Positions 8,141 through 16,172 of a DNA stretch of 64,000 bases are shown here, in pieces. The stretch's first letter is position 1. Every line of letters starts with the position of its first letter. The notes beneath the pieces were generated by a model, which was not told where the DNA came from, made no database searches, and saw only the letters and a list, made by a program, of their open reading frames with translations. Source of the stretch: Virgisporangium ochraceum (GTDB lineage Bacteria > Actinomycetota > Actinomycetes > Mycobacteriales > Micromonosporaceae); assembly GCF_016863655.1 (NCBI RefSeq), contig NZ_BOPH01000082.1, positions 1 through 64,000 on the forward strand. Reading direction: 5' to 3'. The position numbers were made by a program, and so were the translations under genes.

Positions 8141-9973
8141 TCACCGGGGGTCACCGAGAAGCGCCGCGACCGTCAGGTACGCGCGGCGCGTGCGCCGGCT
8201 CAACCGCGACATGTCGATCGGGCCGCCGGACGCGAGGGCCCGGTCGTACGGCACCGTCACGATGCGGGCCACGTCGGCGCTGAGCTCACCGCGCAGCATG
8301 CGGCCGATGCGGGCGTGTGACCCGGGACGCGTGCACACGATCACGACGACCGCGTCGCCGAGCCGGGTGCCGTCGGCCCCCGGCCGGATCCGGTCGAAGG
8401 CGATCCGGGTCGCGTCCATCGACGTCTGGTCGGTTCCGGTGACCACCACCAGCTGGTCGGCCGCGGCGAGCGCCGACCCCGCCCCGCCGGACATGTCGTT
8501 GCCGAGGTCCACGACGGTGAACCCGTGCCGGCCGGTCAACGGCTCCAGCACGGTGACCAGATCCTCGCCGGCCGCGTCGAACCACGGTGTGCCGTCGAGG
8601 ACACGCAGGCCGCCCGTCGTGGCGAGCGGCGTGAGATACGGGTCCCGGATCAGGTCCGCGACGTTGGGCGCCACGCGGCCGGCCAGCCGGGTGGCCAGGG
8701 ACGCGCTGCCACTGCGGGCGTCGACCAGCAACGTGTCGTCGTCGCGCAACGCGGCCAGGGTGAGCGCGATCCCGGCGGCTGTCGTGGTGGCGCCGGTCCC
8801 GCCCTTGCCGGAGAGCACTCCGATCACGCGGGGCCGCGGCTGGGTGAGGCAGACGGCCTCGACCAGCGCGCGGTCCAGGCCCTGTGCCTCCAGCGCGCCC
8901 GGGTCGGCCAGCCCGCCGGTGGCGGTCCGCACCATCGTGAGGAGACGACCGCCGATCCCGTTGTCACCATCGGCGTCGGCGAGGTCGCGCAGCCGGTCGG
9001 CGATGGCCGGGCGGGACGTCCCCCGGTGCGCAGGCGGCGGCGCGGGTGCCGGAGGCGTCAGCGTCCGCGGAGGTGCGGGCGGCGGGGGAGCGACTGTCAC
9101 CGCGGCCGGGCCCCACGGCTCGGGGGATGTTGTCACCGCGGCGGGGCCCCACGGCTCGAGAGCGGCTGTCACGGTTCCGGGGAGCGGTGGCCGGTCGGCG
9201 TGTGCGGGAAGCGTCGGGGGCGGGGCCGGTGTCGGGGCCGGTGTCGGGGCCGGTGTCGGTGTCGGTTCCAGCGTCGGGGCCAACGTCGGCAGCGCGTCGG
9301 TGCCGATCTCGATTCCGACCGGGTCCGGACCGTACGGGTGTGCGGGTGTGGCGACGGGTCCGCGTTCCTCGAGGGGTGCGCGCTCCGTGGCGGGTCCAGG
9401 CTCCGTGGCGGGTCCGCGTTCCGCGGCGAACCGGGGGCGGGACGGGGCGGCCCACGGGCTCGCCCGGCCCGGGTCCGGTCGGGCGGGGGCGGCCCACGGG
9501 CGCTCCCCGCCTGTGCGGCCTGTGCGTTCCGTCGCGTCCGGGCGGGCTTCGGTGCCGAGGTCGGTGGTTCCGCCGTCCGTGGGGGTCGGTGCGGGAGCGC
9601 CGACCCGGCCCAGGCCGTCGCCGGGCGGGTCGTCGACCCAGGCCAGGTCGTCGCGCCACGCGAGGCCTTCGATCGGTCCGGGACCGTCGAGCGGCACGTC
9701 GCGGTCGTCGGTTGCCTCGGTAGCGGGCGCGGGGACGGGCTCGGCCATCTCCGTCGGCGCCTGCGCACCACCGTGTCGGACCGGATCGAGTGGAGCCGAC
9801 CGGAACGGCGGCCGCCACGGGGACGGCGGTGCGGCCATGCCGATGTCGGCCATCGCGGCCAGCGCCACCAGCTCGGGATCCGCCGGCCCGGTCGTCGGCT
9901 CCACCGCGGGGGAGCCGCCACCGACCTCGGTGGCGGTGTCGCCGAGATACACCCGCTCGGGCCAGTGCTTCAC
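8141..9973 (-). CDS. Pro-rich MinD-like ATPase (EspI-like architecture)
   Basis: A 610-residue protein starting at GTG 9973, which overlaps the stop of the membrane protein gene (GTGA). The first ~370 residues are disordered and rich in Pro, Ala, Thr and Glu, with a run of APTPAPTPAPTP. The last ~240 residues are a MinD-like domain: RPRVIGVLSGKGGTGATTTA at the P-loop, LLVDARSGSASLA, and FTVVDLGNDMSGGAG. The signature lysine (GKGG) is kept but the invariant P-loop lysine is Ala. A disordered Pro-rich N-terminus plus MinD domain is the layout of ESX-1-associated EspI; together with the EccD-like neighbour this hints at borrowed type VII secretion parts. The relationship is by architecture, not proven homology. 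Confidence 0.8.
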   Translation of the reverse strand: MKHWPERVYLGDTATEVGGGSPAVEPTTGPADPELVALAAMADIGMAAPPSPWRPPFRSAPLDPVRHGGAQAPTEMAEPVPAPATEATDDRDVPLDGPGPIEGLAWRDDLAWVDDPPGDGLGRVGAPAPTPTDGGTTDLGTEARPDATERTGRTGGERPWAAPARPDPGRASPWAAPSRPRFAAERGPATEPGPATERAPLEERGPVATPAHPYGPDPVGIEIGTDALPTLAPTLEPTPTPAPTPAPTPAPPPTLPAHADRPPLPGTVTAALEPWGPAAVTTSPEPWGPAAVTVAPPPPAPPRTLTPPAPAPPPAHRGTSRPAIADRLRDLADADGDNGIGGRLLTMVRTATGGLADPGALEAQGLDRALVEAVCLTQPRPRVIGVLSGKGGTGATTTAAGIALTLAALRDDDTLLVDARSGSASLATRLAGRVAPNVADLIRDPYLTPLATTGGLRVLDGTPWFDAAGEDLVTVLEPLTGRHGFTVVDLGNDMSGGAGSALAAADQLVVVTGTDQTSMDATRIAFDRIRPGADGTRLGDAVVVIVCTRPGSHARIGRMLRGELSADVARIVTVPYDRALASGGPIDMSRLSRRTRRAYLTVAALLGDPR

Positions 9974-10695
9974 GGCGTGACCCGGCCGGCCAGGTCCAGC
10001 GCGGCCGCGCTGTCCCCGGTCCAATCGGGGGCGAAAGCGTTCGCGAGCGCGCAGATCATCGCGATCATCGCCGTGGTCTCACCCCAGTAGAGCAGGCGGC
10101 GACCGGGTCCGCTCGGCACCGTGCGGGTCGGAAGTCCCTTGAGGACGGCGAGCAGCGCGCCGAACGCCAACGCGACCGCCACCGGGGTGAGCCACATCAC
10201 CCCCGTGGGCCGTTCGGTGACCAGGTGGTACCCGGCGACGCCGACGCCGCCGGCGCCCAGGACGGCGAGCGGGACCGCGGGCCATGTCTGCTCGAACAGG
10301 CGCGACCGCAGCACCAGGCAGACGCCGACGAGCGCGGCCACGAGCCGGTCGGCGGTTTCACCGTAGGAGGTCAGCCACCAGCCGCTGCCCGTCGCGACGA
10401 CGCCGAGGGTGAGCACGATGCCGGCGAGCCGCACCTCGGCCGCGCGCAGCCGGCTGCCGATCGCGTCGGCGCCGATCACGCCGCTGTTGCGCACGATGAA
10501 GTCGGCCGTGGCGAAGCCACCCTGCGCGATCGACACCCGCGACACCAGCCCCAGCAGGACGACGGCGACGGCCGCCGCGATCCGCGGGCCGGTCAGGTGC
10601 TCCGGGTCGTAGCCGGTCGTGACGTACAGGAACGCGGCGGCGACGCCGAACACGGCGGCGACCGCGGCCCCGAAATGACCTATGACGACTGGCAT
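9970..10695 (-). CDS. multi-pass membrane protein, EccD-like
   Basis: A 241-residue integral membrane protein. ATG 10695 is preferred over 10719 because GGAGGGGG lies just upstream of it. About seven hydrophobic segments are visible, grouped in pairs around a cytosolic loop (VSIAQGGFATADFIVRNSGV...AAEVRLAG). The alternation of short membrane pairs and the PRIAAAVAVVLLGLVSRVS and LRSRLFEQTWPAVPLA segments recall the C-terminal half of the type VII secretion channel subunit EccD, but without the ubiquitin-like domain and shorter than the family. It could be an unrelated membrane protein. It is translationally coupled to the Pro-rich MinD-like gene, so the two probably act together at the membrane. 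Confidence 0.6.
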   Translation of the reverse strand: MPVVIGHFGAAVAAVFGVAAAFLYVTTGYDPEHLTGPRIAAAVAVVLLGLVSRVSIAQGGFATADFIVRNSGVIGADAIGSRLRAAEVRLAGIVLTLGVVATGSGWWLTSYGETADRLVAALVGVCLVLRSRLFEQTWPAVPLAVLGAGGVGVAGYHLVTERPTGVMWLTPVAVALAFGALLAVLKGLPTRTVPSGPGRRLLYWGETTAMIAMICALANAFAPDWTGDSAAALDLAGRVTP

Positions 10696-10732
10696 ACGCT
10701 CCCCCTCCGAACGGTTCACGACGGCCGCGCCC

Positions 10733-11941
10733 CTAGATGGTAGGGAGGGCGTCGACCTTCACGTAGTGCGGATCTTCGATCTCGTGCCCGGGTGCCCAGG
10801 CGCGGTGGAGCCGGCAGTGCTGGCCGTGGGCGTCGGAGAGCCGCTCCAGGCGCAGCCATCCATTGTGGACGCCCACGACCGCGTAGTCGTCGCCGCGCCA
10901 GCGGCACCACGCCTGCCGGTAGGACAGCGACCGCACGTCGTTCCAGGCCACCAGGCGGTGCCCGCCGTCCGAACGGAGATGGACGCCGTCCGGGCCGGGC
11001 AGGGCCGGGTGGTGCGCGTCGCCGTGCCCGGCCGACCATCCGTCGTCGAGCTCGCCGCGGTACGGGTCCACGGTGGACGGATGGTCGGCCCGCCACCGGC
11101 GGGCGACGGCGTCGAACTCGCCGGCGACGCTCTCCGTGCCGTCGGGCCCGATCCGGACCAGCCGGGCGCCGTGTGGCAGGCGCGCGCCGGTCACCGCGTG
11201 CCGGGGCATCGGTCCACCGGGGACCGGCTTGTACGCGTCCGCGCCGAAGGCAAGCCACCGGATGACGTGGACGGCACCGTCCTCCGCGGCCAGGACGTGC
11301 GGCGGCGGACCGCCGGGAAGGGTGGCCAGCTCCGCCGGATCCAGCCCGGCGGTGTCGGTCTCCCGGTACGCGATCCCGCTGACCCGGTCGTGGCCGTCCT
11401 CGAGGTAGCGCGCCACGTGGGCGCCGTGCAGCACGACCTGGAAGCCGTTGCGCGGGCCCGAATCCGGGACCGGCGCGACCGGTGCCGGGGACGCGGCCGG
11501 CGCGACCGGTGCCGCCGGCGCGGGCGGAACCGGCGGGCCGGCCGGACCCGCGCCCAGCGCGGCGAGCTGGCGCACCATGTGCTGCGGCAGCCGGCTGCCG
11601 ATCGGCAGGCCCGGGTCGACCGCGAGTCCCCAGGCGGGGTCCGGCCAGTCGGTCGCCAGCCCGCCGATGTCCAGCAGCAGGTGCGGTTGGACCTGACCGA
11701 TGACGATGCGCATCGCCTCGCGCGAGGTGAACGCGACCATGAAGACGCGGTTCTGCTCCACCGCGGTACGCCAGCGCGGCGGGCCGACGTCCGCTCCGTG
11801 CACCAGCACCCGCAGCGACGCGGCGGCGAGCACCGCCAGATAGGCGTCACGGTTCCTGCCGGCGATCGCCTGTGCCATGGCGTCCTCGGTGTCGTTGGCG
11901 GGCCGCCATGGCGCGTCCCTGCCCCTGGTGTCGACTGTCAT
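10733..11941 (-). CDS. SseB-domain protein, 402 residues
   Basis: ATG 11941 begins MTVDTRGRDA. Residues about 20-125 form an SseB-like domain (AYLAVLAAASLRVLVHG, then VFMVAFTSREAM and WGLAVDPGLPIGSRLP), a fold found in actinomycetes next to type VII secretion and conjugation genes. An Ala/Pro linker (about 130-160) leads to a C-terminal domain of about 240 residues that I do not recognise; it contains WRADHPSTVDPYRGELDDGW and many Trp/His residues. It is the first gene of the leftward arm, divergent from the type IV secretion arm across a shared control region. The function is unknown. Confidence 0.7.
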   Translation of the reverse strand: MTVDTRGRDAPWRPANDTEDAMAQAIAGRNRDAYLAVLAAASLRVLVHGADVGPPRWRTAVEQNRVFMVAFTSREAMRIVIGQVQPHLLLDIGGLATDWPDPAWGLAVDPGLPIGSRLPQHMVRQLAALGAGPAGPPVPPAPAAPVAPAASPAPVAPVPDSGPRNGFQVVLHGAHVARYLEDGHDRVSGIAYRETDTAGLDPAELATLPGGPPPHVLAAEDGAVHVIRWLAFGADAYKPVPGGPMPRHAVTGARLPHGARLVRIGPDGTESVAGEFDAVARRWRADHPSTVDPYRGELDDGWSAGHGDAHHPALPGPDGVHLRSDGGHRLVAWNDVRSLSYRQAWCRWRGDDYAVVGVHNGWLRLERLSDAHGQHCRLHRAWAPGHEIEDPHYVKVDALPTI

Positions 11942-12059
11942 GGCGTTCCGGCTCTACGAAGGACTGCTCACGGAGGGGCCTCCTGTGGGGTGGCCGCGGT
12001 GTCCGGCCTGTGCGGACGGTATGCCAACGGCCGGTCGTACCGGCCTGCGTCGCCGGTTA

Positions 12060-12076
12060 GTTAACGTGCCGTTGAT
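12060..12076 (+). promoter_or_regulatory. GTTAAC-N5-GTTGAT direct repeat (OmpR-type operator)
   Basis: GTTAAC at 12060 and GTTGAT at 12071 are in the same orientation at an 11-bp step. The 21 bases from 12060 match those from 29603 at 19 positions. Eleven-bp direct repeats are the usual target form of OmpR-family regulators. The site lies in the divergent region between the two arms. Confidence 0.55.
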
Positions 12077-12103
12077 CCGCCGCGCTGTGCTATGTCGGTT
12101 CTA

Positions 12104-12132
12104 TTGACGAGCTGTGGGGTCGTCCCCATACT
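12104..12132 (+). promoter_or_regulatory. promoter of the type IV secretion arm
   Basis: TTGACG (12104-12109), 17 bases, then CATACT (12127-12132) fit a housekeeping promoter. The expected start point is near 12139, about 30 bases before the first gene. This and the two neighbouring motifs fill the 228-base divergent gap. Confidence 0.6.
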
Positions 12133-12138
12133 GCACAT

Positions 12139-12153
12139 GCAACATACGACAAA
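12139..12153 (-). promoter_or_regulatory. shared 15-bp motif, copy A
   Basis: On the minus strand it reads TTTGTCGTATGTTGC. Copies B (20323-20337) and C (29654-29668) differ at one and four positions respectively. It covers the expected transcription start of the arm. Confidence 0.45.
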
Positions 12154-12169
12154 GGTGGATGGTGGTGTG

Positions 12170-13009
12170 ATGTCCGTGCTGGCCGAACAGGCGGGGCCGT
12201 CCCGCCGCCCGACGGCGCCGCCGGGTGGCGGCCCGTTCGACCCGGCCGAGCTGGGGCTGGGAGTGGTGGTGCCGGTGCTGGGGGCGCACTCCCAGGCGGG
12301 GACGTCGGGTGTGGCGCTGGCCGTCGCCGACGCCGCCGCGGCGACCGGCCGGCGCGTGCTTCTGGTCGACTGCGCCGATCCGGCCCGCTCCGGGCTGGCC
12401 GGCGTCTGCGCGGTCGAGGGCCGGTCGGTGCGCGGTGACCGTCGTGCGGCGGTCCGGTTGGCGAGCCGGCGGTTGCCGAAGGGCGTCGTGGACGTGCGCC
12501 GACCGGTCGGCACGGGTGAGCCGGTCCGGCCGGAGCACGTGCCGTCGATCGGGTCGTGGGTGACCGCCGACGCCAACGGCTTCGACCTCACCGTGGTCGA
12601 CGTCGGCTGGGATGTGTGGGCGCTCACCGCGTCCGACGCGTCGCCGGGTCCGCTGGCGTGGGCCACGGGCTCGGCCGCGCGCACGTTCCCGGTCCTCGTC
12701 ATGCGGCCGACGGCCGCGTCGGTCGCGCTCGCCGAGGGGGTGCTGACCCGCTACCACGACGGTGTGCGGCGTCTGGGTCTCGCCGACCTGCATTGCCTCG
12801 CTGTCGTGGGCGGCACGTCATGGCCGGCACGCACCAGAGCGGTCATGGGCCTGCACCTGGCCCGCCTGGCGCGCCGGACCCTGTTCGTACCGGCATCCCC
12901 CGACGCGGCGGTGAACGGGTGGACAACGGAGCCCGCCCCGACGGGTTCGGTCCGCGCGGGGGCCGCGTTGCTCAAGACGCTCACCCGGACGGCCAAACGC
13001 CGACCGTGA
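12170..13009 (+). CDS. P-loop-like (MinD-fold) protein without Walker A lysine
   Basis: A 279-residue protein from ATG 12170, with AAAGGTGG upstream. The core begins LGLGVVVPVLGAHSQAGTSG and continues VALAVADAAAATGRRVLLVD, where a normal ParA would have KGGxGKT; the glycines and both lysines are lost. FDLTVVDVGWDVW marks the second conserved strand. It is the most divergent of the five MinD-like proteins of the locus. It is the first gene of the rightward arm and precedes the pilin-like genes, so a role in assembling or placing the secretion machine is a reasonable guess. Confidence 0.65.
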   Translation: MSVLAEQAGPSRRPTAPPGGGPFDPAELGLGVVVPVLGAHSQAGTSGVALAVADAAAATGRRVLLVDCADPARSGLAGVCAVEGRSVRGDRRAAVRLASRRLPKGVVDVRRPVGTGEPVRPEHVPSIGSWVTADANGFDLTVVDVGWDVWALTASDASPGPLAWATGSAARTFPVLVMRPTAASVALAEGVLTRYHDGVRRLGLADLHCLAVVGGTSWPARTRAVMGLHLARLARRTLFVPASPDAAVNGWTTEPAPTGSVRAGAALLKTLTRTAKRRP

Positions 13010-13033
13010 GGGCGCGGGTGGAAGGAAGAACCG

Positions 13034-13369
13034 GTGGTACTTCACCATATTGTCAGCGAGCTGTTCCCGTGGACGTCGACCGTCGTCGCCGGGCTGACCA
13101 TGGATGGTCTCGACCCGACGCCGTCCGCTCCACCGGGAATGGACAGGGTCGCGGGGACCGTCATCAGCTGGGTGAAGTGGATCGCGATCACGTGCGTCTT
13201 CGCGTTGGGCTTCACGGGCATCCTGGCCATGGCGGCCGGGCGGGTGACGGGCAACGTCGACTGGAGCAAGTACGGCCAGCGGGGACTGCTGCTCGGCGGG
13301 TTCCTGGCCGCGTTGTTCGGCGTGATCTACCAGGTCTACGGCAGCCTGTCCACCACTCCCGGCCCGTAG
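13034..13369 (+). CDS. small pilin-like membrane protein (VirB2 position), copy 1
   Basis: A 111-residue protein from GTG 13034 after GAAGGAAG. It has two hydrophobic segments (about 45-70 and 83-105) joined by the loop GRVTGNVDWSKYGQRG. Small two-helix proteins at the head of type IV secretion operons are usually VirB2/TrbC-type pilins. The whole protein is closely similar to the C-terminal half of the next gene. No typical signal peptide is visible, but the N-terminal 35 residues are amphipathic and could be removed. The assignment rests on size, topology and position. Confidence 0.65.
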   Translation: MVLHHIVSELFPWTSTVVAGLTMDGLDPTPSAPPGMDRVAGTVISWVKWIAITCVFALGFTGILAMAAGRVTGNVDWSKYGQRGLLLGGFLAALFGVIYQVYGSLSTTPGP

Positions 13370-13396
13370 CCGGGGAGAAGGAAGGCGGACGCCCGC

Positions 13397-13885
13397 GTGA
13401 TCAGCGACTTCCAGGACTTCATCGACTTCGTGTACGGGGTGGTCATCTACATCGCCCTCGCCATCGGTTTCACCGGCATGGCGGTGATCGCCGTGGGATA
13501 CGCGCTGCGGCTGGACGGCTGGCTCCGACTCGGCAAGCTCTACCTGCTCCGTCCGGCGGGCGCTCTGGTCGCGTTCGGCTTCATCGTGTCGTACCTCAAC
13601 GCGCTGGCACAGCGCAACGGGGAGCAGCCGAGACACCTCAACCCGTTCGTCCTGACCGTGCTCGAGCCCTACCAGGCGATGGTTCTGGGCTGGATCAAGT
13701 GGATGGCGCTCGCGTGCATCGTCGCACTGGGCTTCGCGGGCATCACCTGTGTGGCCGTCGGTCGCGTGACCGGAAACCTCGACTGGAGCCAGTACGGCCA
13801 GCGGGGGCTGTTGCTCGGCGGGTTTCTGGCCGGCCTGCTCGGCACCATGTACGGGCTTTTCAGAGCCCTGTTCGAGACCGTCTGA
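13397..13885 (+). CDS. four-helix membrane protein with duplicated pilin-like domain, copy 2
   Basis: A 162-residue protein from GTG 13397 preceded by AAGGAAGG. The N-terminal half has two membrane segments (IYIALAIGFTGMAVIAVGYA and AGALVAFGFIVSYLNALA). The C-terminal half repeats the preceding protein: WIKWMALACIVALGFAG, then GRVTGNLDWSQYGQRGLLLG against GRVTGNVDWSKYGQRGLLLG. Both halves share the glycine-rich first-helix pattern, so the gene probably arose by duplication and fusion of the copy-1 domain. It may anchor or cap a pilus-like channel element made of copy 1. Confidence 0.65.
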   Translation: MISDFQDFIDFVYGVVIYIALAIGFTGMAVIAVGYALRLDGWLRLGKLYLLRPAGALVAFGFIVSYLNALAQRNGEQPRHLNPFVLTVLEPYQAMVLGWIKWMALACIVALGFAGITCVAVGRVTGNLDWSQYGQRGLLLGGFLAGLLGTMYGLFRALFETV

Positions 13886-13902
13886 CCGGAGGAGGGGAAC
13901 CG

Positions 13903-14763
13903 GTGTCCGCGGTGGGAGCGAGTCGCGAGGTGACGGTGGCCGGTTCCCGGATCTCGGCCGGCGTCGCGGTGGTGTCGCTCACCATCGCCGTCGTGGTGCT
14001 GGTCGCCGGCGCCGGATACGCGCTCCTCGCGTCGCTTCGGGGAGAACGCGACGGGACCGGCCGCGCTGACGCGGTCCCCTCCTCCGCCGCCGCGACGTCG
14101 GACGGCGCGGACGCGCCGACGGCGGGCGCGGAGGCCGCGGGGTCCAGGGAGGACGCACTGGCCGCCGCGCCGATGACGCCGCTCCCGCCGTCGGCGGTGT
14201 TTCCGAGGCCGCTGGCCACGACCGAGGTGGGACCGCCGATCGAGGTGCCCTGGCCGGGCGCTGGCACCGCACCGGACGGACACCCCTTCGTGACCGGGTT
14301 TCCACGCACCCCGGAGGGAGCGCTCGGACAGCTGGTGGCGATCGACGAGGCGGCGCTGAACCGGATCGACCTCGACCGGGTGTACGAGGTCTACGCGTGG
14401 GCCGCGAGGCCGGGCGCCGTCGCGAAAGCCGAGTGGGAGCCCGCCAAGGGCGTCGCCGGGCTCATCAGGAGGCTCGGCGGCGCCGACCGCGTCGGGTCGG
14501 CCCGGATGGCGTTCCAGGTCGTCCAGGGACAGGTCAAGGGAAGTGTCGGGCCGGACTTCGTGGTGGCCTGCGTGCTCGGCGTCGCGACCGTGTCGACCGA
14601 GCGGGTCGGACAGGGCGGCGTCGGCGACTGCCAGCGGATGGTCTGGTCGGAGGGGCGGTGGTGGATCGGCCCGGGCGCGCAGCCCGCGCCGGCACCGTCG
14701 GCGTGGCCGGGTAGCGCGGACGCGGCCCGGGCGGGGTGGCGGGTGATCACCCGTGCGCGGTGA
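13903..14763 (+). CDS. membrane-anchored T4SS protein (VirB8 position)
   Basis: A 286-residue protein. GTG 13903 lies 5 bases after GGAGGGGAA. One membrane segment (about 20-45) follows a short cytosolic tail; an Ala/Ser/Asp-rich stretch then leads to an external domain (about 130-286) with FPRTPEGALGQLVAIDEAAL and YEVYAWAARPGAV. Topology and gene position match VirB8/TcpC-like subunits that link the channel to the inner membrane, though no VirB8 motif is clear. It lies between the pilin-like genes and TrbL. Confidence 0.6.
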   Translation: MSAVGASREVTVAGSRISAGVAVVSLTIAVVVLVAGAGYALLASLRGERDGTGRADAVPSSAAATSDGADAPTAGAEAAGSREDALAAAPMTPLPPSAVFPRPLATTEVGPPIEVPWPGAGTAPDGHPFVTGFPRTPEGALGQLVAIDEAALNRIDLDRVYEVYAWAARPGAVAKAEWEPAKGVAGLIRRLGGADRVGSARMAFQVVQGQVKGSVGPDFVVACVLGVATVSTERVGQGGVGDCQRMVWSEGRWWIGPGAQPAPAPSAWPGSADAARAGWRVITRAR

Positions 14764-14789
14764 ATCGCCGTTCCAGGCTGGAGGAGACA

Positions 14790-16172
14790 GTGGAGTTCAT
14801 ATGGTCGTGGTTGGTGGGTCCGTTGGATGAGTTCTTCCTCTGGATCGCGGAAAGGTGCACCGGAGCACTCACCGCCGCGTTCGAACTCATCGACACCGGC
14901 CGGATCGAGGTCACGCCGTTCGAGGGCGTGGTCGGCAACACGACGTCGATCGGCGTCACCCTGGCGTTCCTGATGGCGCTGGTCCAGATCGGCCGGTCCC
15001 TGATCCAGGTCGGCGGTGGGTTCGGCCGCCTGGCCATCGGTCTCGTCGAGTACACGTTCGCGGTCGTGGGCGGGGTCGCCATCCTCGAGCTCGCGATGGA
15101 CGCCAGCGACGCGCTGGCCAACGAGCTTCTCAAGGCGGGCGGGGCCGACGGGTGGCCCGACCTGCCCGGGCGGTTGCGGACGCCGCCGGGCGCCACGGAA
15201 GCGTCCACGTTGAACGAGCAGCTGCGGGCGGCCGTGGACGCCGGCGCGGACCCGGGCATGCTGGCCCTGGGCGGCGTGCTGTTCGATCTGCCCGCCGCGT
15301 TGCTGTACCTGCTGATGTATCTGGCCCTCCAGTTCGTCCTTCCGTTGGGCGCCTGCGTGATCGTCATCGCGGCCGCCGGCCGGCTGTCCGAGTTCGGCCG
15401 CGCCTGGTTGCCGATGCTGGCCCGGGTGCTGGGCACGGCGGCGTTGGCACCGTTGGGCTCCGCGCTGGTACTGCTCATCGGCATCGGCCTGCAGACGTCG
15501 ACGTTCGAGGCCGTCAACGCGCGGGAGGGCGGTACGGAGAAAGGGTTCGAGGACCTCGTAGCCTTCGTCACCCTGTTCCTCAGCGGGCTGATCATCCTGC
15601 TGTCGCCGTTCGCGTTCGTGGTCATCTACAAGATGCTCGGCTTCACCGACAGGGCTGCGGGCGGGGTGAGCAGTGTCCAGGTGTCCACCGGCACGAGCCG
15701 TTCCGACGTCAACGCGGGAGGAACCGCGGGCATCGCCGCCGCCGGGTCGACCGCGGAACGCCGGTTCGCCGGTACGCTCGCCAGCCTCACCCGGGTGGGC
15801 GGCGGAACCCTGACGGGCGGCCTCGCCGCGGCCGGCGGCGGCCTGAGCAAGGTCGCCGGCGGCGGCCTGACGAGGGCCGCGGGCGACCTGACCGCGACGA
15901 GGTCGACGGAGACCGACGGAGGCTCGACGCGGTCGGTCGAGCCCGGAGGCACACGTGGCCCGGGCGCGGGTAGCTCGGGCGGAGGTAGCTCAGGCGGCGG
16001 CAGCGGCTCCGGTGGTTCCGGCTGGAGCTTCATCAGCGCCGACGACGTCAGAGGCAGCGACGGCGCCTCCACGCCGATCAGTACCAGCCGCGTGCAGCAG
16101 CTCCGCGACCTCCCGCAGGCGAGTGCGCCGCGCGTACCGGAAGGGGTGGGCAGTGGCTACGACCACGCCTGA
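14790..16172 (+). CDS. TrbL/VirB6-family conjugal membrane protein
   Basis: A 460-residue protein. GTG 14790 follows GGAGGA at five bases and gives a start (VEFIWSWLVGPLDEFF) without charged leader. About six membrane segments occupy residues 50-300, including LLYLLMYLALQFVLPLGACV and LFLSGLIILLSPFAFVVIYK. This is the inner-membrane core of a type IV secretion channel. The C-terminal 150 residues are Gly/Ser/Thr-rich and probably disordered. It overlaps the SCO6880-type gene by 20 bases. Confidence 0.8.
   Translation: MEFIWSWLVGPLDEFFLWIAERCTGALTAAFELIDTGRIEVTPFEGVVGNTTSIGVTLAFLMALVQIGRSLIQVGGGFGRLAIGLVEYTFAVVGGVAILELAMDASDALANELLKAGGADGWPDLPGRLRTPPGATEASTLNEQLRAAVDAGADPGMLALGGVLFDLPAALLYLLMYLALQFVLPLGACVIVIAAAGRLSEFGRAWLPMLARVLGTAALAPLGSALVLLIGIGLQTSTFEAVNAREGGTEKGFEDLVAFVTLFLSGLIILLSPFAFVVIYKMLGFTDRAAGGVSSVQVSTGTSRSDVNAGGTAGIAAAGSTAERRFAGTLASLTRVGGGTLTGGLAAAGGGLSKVAGGGLTRAAGDLTATRSTETDGGSTRSVEPGGTRGPGAGSSGGGSSGGGSGSGGSGWSFISADDVRGSDGASTPISTSRVQQLRDLPQASAPRVPEGVGSGYDHA

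Noticed and set aside
8190..9980. 596-residue open frame on the plus strand
   Set aside because: It mirrors the Pro-rich MinD-like gene; composition is dominated by Ser/Arg/Gly repeats arising from the opposite strand.
10682..12064. 460-residue plus-strand frame
   Set aside because: It opposes the SseB-domain gene, which has recognisable motifs and translational context; the plus frame has none.
12556..14763. 735-residue plus-strand frame spanning several genes
   Set aside because: Only its last 286 codons (from 13903) have a ribosome site and sensible composition; the first part is a shadow of the P-loop and pilin-like genes.
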